A stretch of 5,156 nucleotides of DNA, taken from positions 1 to 5,156 of the forward strand of contig JACIWM010000077.1 in NCBI GenBank assembly GCA_014360945.1, in the 5' to 3' direction. Numbering within the stretch: the stretch's first letter is position 1; each line of letters opens with the position of its first letter. This document shows, one piece after another, positions 1 to 4,983 of the stretch. Under the pieces are notes generated by a model, which did not search any database, was not told where the DNA came from, and saw only the letters and a list, made by a program, of their open reading frames with translations. The translations under genes were made by a program, and so were the position numbers. The DNA is from Candidatus Bipolaricaulota bacterium (GTDB taxonomy: Bacteria > Bipolaricaulota > Bipolaricaulia > Bipolaricaulales > Bipolaricaulaceae).

Positions 1-722
1 GAGATGGCCACGGAACCCGGATCCTTTCCGCCCAAAGGAAGCCCCACCGGGCACCGCAACTTCTGCACTTTTTCCTCGGCAATCCCCTTTTCCAAAAGCT
101 TGGCCCTGATCTCCGCGGCCTTGGCTTTAGAGCCGAGCATCCCCAAATAAGCCGGTCCCGGCTCCTGGCGAAGGAGTTCGTAGGCCACAAGGAAATCGGT
201 GGCATGGGTCTCCGTGGCCACTACGGCGTAGGTGATGGGCGGAAGCTTGGGAATCTCCTGGTAACCGGGAAGGACTTGGCCATCAAGACCTGGTGGCAAC
301 GAGGAAAGACGTTCTGGCCGGTCATCGAAGAGGACGATGCGCCAGGGCGTAGCCTCCCGGGCCAGGCGAGCCAAAAGCAGCCCGACATGCCCGGCCCCGA
401 ACACCGCCAAAAGGGGAGCGGGCCGGAGGACCTCGTAAAAGAGCGTGGCCTTCCCCCCGCAAAGCATGCCCAAATTTCGGAGCTCATGGGACTCCAAAAA
501 CGTACGCGTTCCTTCGCGAAGGAGGGCCAGGGCTTTGGTTATCGCGTGGTGTTCCAAAGCTCCTCCGCCCACCGTTCCCTCTGTGCGGCCGTCGGAGAAG
601 ACCAGCATTTTCGCCCCGGCCTCCCGGGGCGTGGCCCCTTCCACGGCCACCACCGTGACCAAAACCGCTTCCTCCCCTTTTTCCACAGCCTCCGCCGCCC
701 GCCGCAGGATTTCGTGACTCAT
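1..722 (-). CDS. xdhC: XdhC/CoxI-family protein, molybdenum hydroxylase maturation factor (3' end cut by window)
   Basis: Members of this family bind molybdenum cofactor and help sulfurate it and insert it into xanthine dehydrogenase or CO dehydrogenase-type hydroxylases in the cytoplasm. Read from the ATG at 722, 240 codons are visible without a stop. The N-terminal XdhC/CoxI domain shows ATPREAGAKMLV (about 30-41), GTVGGGALE (49-57) and the conserved cysteine in LCGGK (Cys88). A Rossmann-type domain follows, with FGAGHVG (108-114). Near the edge, the typical C-terminal segment is recognisable as CPVGLPLGGKDPGSVAI, the family's PVGLxIGxxTPxEIA signature. Family members are commonly 250-380 residues, so probably only a short tail is missing. 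The start has a poor ribosome site (CTGGG directly before ATG); the nearby alternative ATG runs into a stop at once. It is divergent from the aminotransferase gene. No hydroxylase subunit is in view, so the client enzyme is unknown. Family assignment is firm; the exact role is inferred. Confidence 0.9.
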   Translation of the reverse strand, partial: MSHEILRRAAEAVEKGEEAVLVTVVAVEGATPREAGAKMLVFSDGRTEGTVGGGALEHHAITKALALLREGTRTFLESHELRNLGMLCGGKATLFYEVLRPAPLLAVFGAGHVGLLLARLAREATPWRIVLFDDRPERLSSLPPGLDGQVLPGYQEIPKLPPITYAVVATETHATDFLVAYELLRQEPGPAYLGMLGSKAKAAEIRAKLLEKGIAEEKVQKLRCPVGLPLGGKDPGSVAI

Positions 723-763
723 CCCAGCAAATGTACCATACCTTCCGCTTATCCCCAAACCTG

Positions 764-792
764 TTGACGAAAGAACCTCGGCCATTTAGGTT
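764..792 (+). promoter_or_regulatory. Probable sigma70-type promoter of the aminotransferase gene
   Basis: TTGACG (764-769) and TAGGTT (787-792) are separated by 17 bases. The -35 matches five of six consensus bases, while the -10 is weak (T, A and final T match). The expected transcription start near 799 is only about 8 bases before the ATG at 807, so the mRNA would be nearly leaderless. This agrees with the lack of a clear Shine-Dalgarno site; only GGGG at 799-802 is present. No convincing promoter for the divergent xdhC gene was seen in the same gap. Confidence 0.45.
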
Positions 793-806
793 TTACGCGG
801 GGTTTT

Positions 807-1736
807 ATGAGCAAAAACAAATACGCGTTCTTTCGTGGGGAAATCCGGCCAATTTCCGAGGCGAAGATCTCGGTGATGACCTCGGCCCTGAACTACGGGA
901 CCGGGGTGTTCGAGGGAATCCGGGCCTTCTGGAACCCTGAGGAGGAAGAGCTCTTTGTCTTCCGCATGGCCGACCACTATGCCCGGCTTTTGCGGAGTGC
1001 CAAGATCCTCCTCATCGACCTCCCTTACACCGTGGATGACCTTTGTCGCATCACCGTGGAGCTTCTGCGTCGGGAGGGATTCTGCGAGGACGTGTACATC
1101 CGGCCCATCGCCTTCAAATCCAGCGAGGAGATCGGGGTGCGGCTCCATAACCTTGAAAGTGAGCTTGCCATCTTCGCTTTGCCGTTCAAGCATTACCTTC
1201 CCGAGGGCGGGGTCCGGGCCATGGTCTCCTCCTGGCGGCGGGTGGAGGACAATGCCATCCCCGCCCGGGCCAAGATAACCGGCGCATACGTGAACTCCGC
1301 CCTCGCCAAGACCGAGGCGTATTTGGCCGGGTTCGATGAAGCCATTGTCCTCAACGAGGACGGCCAAGTGGCGGAGGGAAGCGCAGAGAATCTCTTTCTC
1401 GTGCGGGACGGAGTTCTCGTCACCCCACCCATCACCGCCAACATTCTTGAAGGGATCACCCGGGACACGGTGATCACCCTGGCCAAGGATCTGGGCATCC
1501 CTGTGATGGAACGCCCCATTGACCGGACGGAGCTTTATGTGGCCGAAGAAGTATTCCTCACCGGGACGGCGGCCGGGATCGCTCCAGTGGTGGAGATCGA
1601 CCGTCGAAAAATTGGGGCCGGAAAGCCCGGCCCCATTTTCGAGAAACTCCGCGACCTTTATGACCACGTCGTGCGCGGAAAGGAACCGCGCTACCGCTCC
1701 TGGTGCGCCCCCGTTTACTCACTCCCAGCCCGCTAG
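807..1736 (+). CDS. ilvE: Branched-chain amino acid aminotransferase (class IV PLP aminotransferase)
   Basis: This enzyme reversibly transfers the amino group between leucine, isoleucine or valine and 2-oxoglutarate, in the last step of branched-chain amino acid synthesis or the first of their breakdown. At 309 residues it has the usual length. Visible family marks are ALNYGTGVFEGIRAF (27-41), YIRPIAF (97-103), the PLP lysine Lys156 in ARAKITGAYVNS, the GSAENLFLV block with Glu194 (191-199), EGITRDTVI (215-223) and the phosphate-binding GTAAGIAPV (253-261). The run closely parallels E. coli IlvE around the lysine and the EGxxENLF and GITRD motifs. The ATG at 807 is the only possible start, because no other start codon lies between it and the in-frame TGA at 765. 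Its last 18 bases overlap the opposite-strand PLP enzyme gene. The class IV fold also contains D-amino acid aminotransferase and aminodeoxychorismate lyase, but the EGIRAF segment and overall match favour the branched-chain enzyme. Confidence 0.93.
   Translation: MSKNKYAFFRGEIRPISEAKISVMTSALNYGTGVFEGIRAFWNPEEEELFVFRMADHYARLLRSAKILLIDLPYTVDDLCRITVELLRREGFCEDVYIRPIAFKSSEEIGVRLHNLESELAIFALPFKHYLPEGGVRAMVSSWRRVEDNAIPARAKITGAYVNSALAKTEAYLAGFDEAIVLNEDGQVAEGSAENLFLVRDGVLVTPPITANILEGITRDTVITLAKDLGIPVMERPIDRTELYVAEEVFLTGTAAGIAPVVEIDRRKIGAGKPGPIFEKLRDLYDHVVRGKEPRYRSWCAPVYSLPAR
1607..1635 (-). terminator. Terminator-like hairpin downstream of the PLP enzyme gene, inside ilvE
   Basis: Bases 1613-1621 (TGGGGCCGG) pair perfectly with 1627-1635 (CCGGCCCCA), giving a nine-base-pair, almost all-GC stem with a five-base loop. 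On the minus strand the stem is followed by ATTTTTCG, a five-T run (1611-1607). It lies 83 bases past the stop of the minus-strand PLP gene, in the right place and direction to end that transcript. On the plus strand the stem is followed by TTTTC, so it may act weakly both ways. It sits within ilvE codons for about residues 269-277, where translating ribosomes would normally melt it. Confidence 0.5.
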
Positions 1737-3182
1737 GCGGTTGAATTCCACGATGAGCTCGTCGATCTCGGCCACTTGGCGGTGGATGCGGTCCCAGTAG
1801 TCGGGCCAGTCGTACCACTGGGAAAGAAGCTCCTCCACGCTCTTTCCCATCTGCTCCACCCACGTGAAGTACTTGAGATTATGGATCCTTCGGCGATCCC
1901 AATAAGAAAGCTCCAGCATCCAGTCCGTGGAAAGGCCCCGGAGGAACCTGTGATGGTCCAAGGCCGCCTGCCGTTCGGTGTAAGGGCCGCGCTCCTCCCG
2001 AAGCTCCCGCAGTCTGCTCTGATAGAGCTCCATAGAATCGGTAAGAACGGTGATGACCCAGTCGCGGGAGGTGAGCTCAAAGTAGCGGGCAAACTTCACG
2101 GCGGCGATGAGGTTGGCCGCTCCAGAGATCCCCACAAGATCTAGTTTCTCCACGAGATCCACCGGAACGCCCTCCTTCACGAGGTATTCCTTCCCGGCAG
2201 GTTCATTGAAAAGCCGGATGAGGGAGATCGGGGCCTCATCGTCGATGGCGATAACCATGTCGGTATTGCGCACGTTGTGGATCCACGGTACATGTTTATC
2301 GCCGATCCCTTCGATGCGGTGGGCACCAAAGCCGTTATAGAGAAGGGTGGGGCATTGCAGGGATTCGCCCACGGCAAGCTTTGCCTGAGGAAAACGCTCC
2401 TTTATGTAGTCGGCGCAGCCCAAAGTGCCGGAGGACCCGGAGGTGAGGGTCACCCCTGCGAGGCGCTCGCCCGACTCCATCTCCGCCGCGAGAACCTCCT
2501 CCATGGCCGGCCCGGTCACAGCATAGTGCCAAAGATGGTTCCCAAACTCGTCGAACTGGTTAAAGATCATGACATCTTCCCGGGTTCTCTCGAGCTCCTT
2601 GCACTTCATGAAGATTTCCCACACGTTGGACTCGCTTCCCGGGGTGGCGATCACCTCTCCCGCCACTTTGCTCAGCCACTCGAACCTTTCCTTGGACATG
2701 CCCTCGGGAAGGATGGCGATGGACTCACAGCCAAGGAGGTTGGCCACGTACGCTCCGCCCCGACAGTAGTTGCCCGTGGAGGGCCAGACGGCCTTATGAC
2801 GGGTGGGATCAAATTGTCCGGTGACGAGCCGTGGGGCCAGGCACCCGAAGGTCGCGCCCACTTTGTGCGCGCCGGTGGGAAACCATTTGCCCACCAGGGC
2901 CACGATTTTCGCGGGAACCCCGGTGAGCTCCTCCGGGAATATCATGTAGTTGACCTTGCCAAAACCGCCGCCCTTGGGAACGGGCTCGTTCTTCCAGGTG
3001 ATGCGGAAAAGATTCCGGGGATGGAGGTCCCAAAGCCCGATTTCCCGAAGCTCCTGCTTCACCCAATCCGGGATGAGGCGGGGGTCGCGCATCTCCCGGA
3101 AGGTGGGGATGAGGATGTTCTTCTCCCGGGCGAGCTTGGCGTTCCGCCGCCGTATTTCCTCATGCACGGTGAGATCGATCAT
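1719..3182 (-). CDS. Fold-type II PLP-dependent enzyme, tryptophan synthase beta-like, substrate unknown
   Basis: The protein (487 residues from the ATG at 3182) belongs to the beta family of PLP enzymes that catalyse beta- or gamma-eliminations, replacements or ammonia release on amino acids. The likely Schiff-base lysine is Lys107 in PTGAHKVGA, which matches the TGAHK motif of TrpB. STGNYCRGGA (135-144) corresponds to the substrate carboxylate loop (S/T-x-GN-x-G), and SGSSGT (248-253) to the PLP phosphate-binding glycine loop. TrpB proteins are near 400 residues. This one is longer and ends in a distinctive region (about 372-487) with HNLKYFTW (434-441) and a tryptophan/tyrosine-rich stretch (about 452-467). 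The ATG is preferred over the GTG codons at 3188 and 3185 because AAAGGAG ends five bases before it, and the GTG at 3188 lies in that ribosome site. No alpha-subunit partner or other trp gene is present, so tryptophan synthesis is unlikely. It is divergent from a GntR regulator and beside a carbamate kinase operon, which suggests amino-acid catabolism. Lyase, ammonia-lyase or thiolase-type roles are all open. Confidence 0.88.
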   Translation of the reverse strand: MIDLTVHEEIRRRNAKLAREKNILIPTFREMRDPRLIPDWVKQELREIGLWDLHPRNLFRITWKNEPVPKGGGFGKVNYMIFPEELTGVPAKIVALVGKWFPTGAHKVGATFGCLAPRLVTGQFDPTRHKAVWPSTGNYCRGGAYVANLLGCESIAILPEGMSKERFEWLSKVAGEVIATPGSESNVWEIFMKCKELERTREDVMIFNQFDEFGNHLWHYAVTGPAMEEVLAAEMESGERLAGVTLTSGSSGTLGCADYIKERFPQAKLAVGESLQCPTLLYNGFGAHRIEGIGDKHVPWIHNVRNTDMVIAIDDEAPISLIRLFNEPAGKEYLVKEGVPVDLVEKLDLVGISGAANLIAAVKFARYFELTSRDWVITVLTDSMELYQSRLRELREERGPYTERQAALDHHRFLRGLSTDWMLELSYWDRRRIHNLKYFTWVEQMGKSVEELLSQWYDWPDYWDRIHRQVAEIDELIVEFNRLAGWE

Positions 3183-3187
3183 CACCA

Positions 3188-3194
3188 CTCCTTT
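3188..3194 (-). promoter_or_regulatory. Ribosome binding site fixing the PLP enzyme start
   Basis: AAAGGAG on the minus strand lies five bases upstream of the ATG at 3182. It overlaps the upstream in-frame GTG at 3188 and leaves no room for the GTG at 3185, so the protein should begin MIDLTVHEE. Confidence 0.75.
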
Positions 3195-3199
3195 CCCAG

Positions 3200-3228
3200 T
3201 TGACAGGACCGGGTCCTAATGCTACCAT
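3200..3228 (+). promoter_or_regulatory. Sigma70-type promoter of the GntR operon
   Basis: A perfect -35 TTGACA (3200-3205) and TACCAT (3223-3228, four of six including the key T, A and final T) are separated by an ideal 17 bases. The expected start is near 3235, giving a leader of about 21 bases before the ATG at 3256. This is the only convincing promoter for the regulator, carbamate kinase and carbamoyltransferase genes. Confidence 0.65.
3205..3217. repeat. Perfect 13-base inverted repeat in the shared promoter region
   Basis: AGGACC (3205-3210) and GGTCCT (3212-3217) flank a single G. The element lies between the -35 and -10 of the gntR promoter and covers the predicted start of the PLP gene transcript. 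It does not resemble the GT-N3-AC operator next to it, so it may bind a second regulator or simply be a chance palindrome. Confidence 0.5.
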
Positions 3229-3248
3229 GTTGTCAGACAGGTAGACAA
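3219..3248 (-). promoter_or_regulatory. Possible promoter of the divergent PLP enzyme gene
   Basis: On the minus strand TTGTCT (3248-3243) and TAGCAT (3224-3219) are 18 bases apart, each matching four of six consensus bases. The expected start near 3212 gives a leader of about 30 bases that includes the AAAGGAG ribosome site. It overlaps the plus-strand promoter almost completely, so the two transcripts would compete for the same DNA or be controlled together. Confidence 0.4.
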
Positions 3249-3249
3249 C
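3229..3249. promoter_or_regulatory. Probable GntR/FadR-type operator
   Basis: TTGTCAGACAG (3230-3240) fits the GT-N3-AC core typical of FadR-subfamily operators and contains the odd palindrome TGTC-A-GACA (3231-3239), centred on the predicted start of the gntR transcript. A wider perfect inverted repeat, GTTGTC (3229-3234) and GACAAC (3244-3249), overlaps it. The position next to gntR and across both promoters suggests autoregulation and control of the PLP gene by the adjacent regulator. Which of the two overlapping symmetries is bound is not known. Confidence 0.5.
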
Positions 3250-3255
3250 CCCGCC

Positions 3256-3978
3256 ATGGAGTTCCGAAAAATCCGGCCCACCAAGGCCTCCACCGAGGTG
3301 GCCCAGCAGCTTTTGCGGGCCATCAAGGAGGGGGTTTTCCCCGTGGACACAAAGCTTCCCTCGGAGGCGGAGCTGGCCCAGATGATGGGCGTGAGCCGGC
3401 CCACCGTGCGCGAGGCTCTCTCCGCCCTAGCTGCGGTGGGCCTCATCGAGGCCCGCCCGGGAATCGGCAACTTCGTGAAAAAGCCCAGCGAGTCCATGGC
3501 CTTCGAGGCCCTCTTCCTTTTGGAGAGCGAGGCAAGCTGCCTTGAGATCATGGAGGCCCGCACGATCCTCGAGCCGGCCGTGGCGGAATTGGCCGCAAAA
3601 AACCGAACCTTGGACCACGTGGATCTCCTTTTTTCCATCTGCGAAGAACTCGAGGCTCTGGCCACGCCTGAGCGTTTTGACGAATACTTCAGCGCCGACA
3701 AAAGCTTCCATTTAGCGCTGGTTCAGGCCACGGGAAACTCCCTCCTCGCCGCGGCCATGACCCCCCTCATCAACACCATGGACCAGCGGATCTACCGGGA
3801 GTTCACCCGCGAGTACTACATGAAGGACTTGCAGAGCATCGCGGAGGTGGCTTCCCTCCATCGGCGGGTGGCGGAAGCCGTGTTCAAAAAGGACGGAGCG
3901 AAGGCTCGCCAGGCCATGCAGGCCCATTGGGTGCGGATGTGGAAACTCGTACACGGCGAGGAAAACCTCGAAAGCTAG
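3256..3978 (+). CDS. GntR-family transcriptional regulator, FadR subfamily (FCD domain)
   Basis: This is a cytoplasmic DNA-binding regulator of 240 residues, the usual size for its family. The N-terminal winged helix-turn-helix spans about residues 10-75, with LPSEAELAQ (34-42) and the recognition segment GVSRPTVREAL (45-55), then the wing RPGIGNFV (67-74). The all-helical FCD ligand-binding domain follows (about 95-230). Its probable metal-site residues are Asp148 and His152 (DKSFHLALV), His202 and His224, so a carboxylic or amino acid effector held through a divalent metal is likely. The ATG at 3256 is the only start codon after the in-frame TAA at 3217, and it has no clear ribosome site. 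It opens the operon with carbamate kinase 14 bases downstream and is divergent from the PLP enzyme gene, so it most likely controls both. The effector cannot be read from the sequence. Confidence 0.93.
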   Translation: MEFRKIRPTKASTEVAQQLLRAIKEGVFPVDTKLPSEAELAQMMGVSRPTVREALSALAAVGLIEARPGIGNFVKKPSESMAFEALFLLESEASCLEIMEARTILEPAVAELAAKNRTLDHVDLLFSICEELEALATPERFDEYFSADKSFHLALVQATGNSLLAAAMTPLINTMDQRIYREFTREYYMKDLQSIAEVASLHRRVAEAVFKKDGAKARQAMQAHWVRMWKLVHGEENLES

Positions 3979-3984
3979 AGGAGG
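3979..3984 (+). promoter_or_regulatory. Strong ribosome binding site of carbamate kinase
   Basis: AGGAGG starts right after the gntR stop codon and lies eight bases before the ATG at 3993. This sets the kinase start at 3993 and rejects an in-frame ATG at 3927 that would lie within gntR. Confidence 0.8.
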
Positions 3985-3992
3985 TTGGGCAT

Positions 3993-4946
3993 ATGGAGAA
4001 GAAAACCGTCGTGGTCGCCCTTGGCGGAAACGCCCTTCTTCAGGTCGGGCAAAAGGGAACGTTTGAGGAGCAGATGGAGAACGTGTACAACGCCGTGGAA
4101 CAGCTTGCGGAACTGGTCCTTTCTGGAAAATGGCGGCTGGTCATCACCCACGGCAACGGCCCTCAGGTGGGGAACATCCTTCTTCAGAACGAAGCCGGAA
4201 AACACTTGGTTCCTCCCATGCCCATGGATGTTTGTGGAGCGGAGTCCCAGGGGATGATCGGGTACATGATCCAGCAGGCCATGCACAACGTTTTGGCCCG
4301 GCGCGGCCGGCCCGATATCCCCGTGGCCACCGTGGTCACCCAGGTTCTCGTGGACAAGAACGACCCGGCCTTCCAGAACCCCACCAAGCCCGTGGGCCCG
4401 TTCTACACGAAAGAGGAGGCCTTGCGCCTTAAAGAGGAAAAGGGCTGGCACGTGGTGGAGGATGCCGGACGGGGCTGGCGGAGGGTCGTACCCTCTCCTG
4501 ATCCCAAGGCCATCGTGGAAAAAGAAGCCATCCGCATCCTTGTGGAAAACGGGGCCATCGTCATCGCCTCCGGCGGCGGCGGGATCCCCGTGATCAAGGA
4601 AAACGGAACTTATCGGGGCGTGGAGGCCGTGATCGACAAGGACCTCGCGGGCGAGCGCCTCGCCGAGGACGTGGGCGCCCATGTGTTCCTCATCCTCACC
4701 GACGTGGACCGGGTGCGCTTGAATTACCGGAAACCCAATGAAGTGGCCCTTTCCCGTATGACCGTATCCGAGGCCAAAAAATATCTGGCCGAGGGTCACT
4801 TCGCCAAAGGCTCCATGGAGCCCAAGGTAAAGGCGTGCGTGCGGTTTGTAGAGGCCGGCGGGGAGTTGGCGATCATCGCCTCCCTGAACGAGGCCACGGC
4901 CGCACTGGAAGGCCGTGCGGGAACGCAAGTAATCCGTGACGCGTGA
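3993..4946 (+). CDS. arcC: Carbamate kinase
   Basis: Carbamate kinase transfers phosphate from carbamoyl phosphate to ADP, making ATP and carbamate, which falls apart to CO2 and ammonia. It is the energy-yielding step of arginine deiminase-type and some purine-related pathways. The 317 residues match the family length. Amino acid kinase motifs are ALGGNALL (9-16), the substrate-binding THGNGPQVG (52-60), MDVCGAESQGMIGY (78-91), the lid-region PTKPVGPFY (130-138), ASGGGGIPV (192-200), DKDLAGERLA (215-224), LTDVDRV (235-241) and FAKGSMEPKVKA (270-281). The family hallmarks in order make the assignment firm. Isopentenyl phosphate or glutamate 5-kinases share the fold but lack this set. It stands second in the operon between the regulator and a carbamoyltransferase, the usual partner that supplies carbamoyl phosphate. 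The reaction is reversible, but this setting points to the catabolic, ATP-forming direction. Confidence 0.96.
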   Translation: MEKKTVVVALGGNALLQVGQKGTFEEQMENVYNAVEQLAELVLSGKWRLVITHGNGPQVGNILLQNEAGKHLVPPMPMDVCGAESQGMIGYMIQQAMHNVLARRGRPDIPVATVVTQVLVDKNDPAFQNPTKPVGPFYTKEEALRLKEEKGWHVVEDAGRGWRRVVPSPDPKAIVEKEAIRILVENGAIVIASGGGGIPVIKENGTYRGVEAVIDKDLAGERLAEDVGAHVFLILTDVDRVRLNYRKPNEVALSRMTVSEAKKYLAEGHFAKGSMEPKVKACVRFVEAGGELAIIASLNEATAALEGRAGTQVIRDA

Positions 4947-4963
4947 TGGGTGACGCGTCATAA
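4936..4963 (+). repeat. Degenerate heptamer repeat and hairpin over the arcC stop codon
   Basis: Four seven-base units run in tandem: GTGACGC (4936), GTGATGG (4943), GTGACGC (4950) and GTCATAA (4957). Units one and three are identical. Because ACGCGT is self-complementary, TGACGCGT (4937-4944) can pair with ACGCGTCA (4953-4960), forming an eight-base-pair stem with an eight-base loop beside the arcC stop (4944-4946). The second copy alone, TGACGCGTCA (4951-4960), is a perfect ten-base palindrome. An A-rich stretch, not a T run, follows, so it is not an intrinsic terminator on this strand. Confidence 0.6.
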
Positions 4964-4970
4964 AAAGAAA

Positions 4971-4977
4971 AAGGAGG
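4971..4977 (+). promoter_or_regulatory. Strong ribosome binding site of the carbamoyltransferase
   Basis: AAGGAGG lies six bases before the ATG at 4984 and fixes the start of the last, partial gene. Together with the 37-base gap after arcC and no visible promoter, it supports co-transcription. Confidence 0.8.
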
Positions 4978-4983
4978 TCGAAT

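Noticed and set aside
204..767. 187-codon plus-strand open frame over the xdhC region
   Set aside because: The minus strand gives an uninterrupted XdhC protein with all signature segments, so this frame is a shadow.
1454..1475. Inverted repeat GATCACC/GGTGATC with a palindromic GGTGATCACC
   Set aside because: It lies in the strongly conserved EGITRDTVI coding segment of ilvE, has no T run, and is best explained by codon content.
786..1667. Long open frame (293 codons) antisense to ilvE
   Set aside because: It is a shadow of a well-matched aminotransferase gene in G+C-rich DNA; its translation is low-complexity and G/P/H-rich with no family motif.
1719..3182. Calling the PLP enzyme a true tryptophan synthase beta chain
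   Set aside because: It shares the TGAHK motif, but the length, C-terminal region and lack of any trp neighbours argue against it.
2277..3203. Long open frame (308 codons) on the plus strand antisense to the PLP enzyme gene
   Set aside because: The opposite strand has intact PLP motifs; this frame has no recognisable domain or ribosome site.
3927..3992. In-frame N-terminal extension of carbamate kinase from an ATG at 3927
   Set aside because: It would overlap gntR by 52 bases and add 22 residues unlike the family; AGGAGG at 3979-3984 points to the ATG at 3993.
4937..4970. Rho-independent terminator after arcC
   Set aside because: The hairpin is followed by an A-rich rather than T-rich stretch, and a strong ribosome site for the next gene follows closely.
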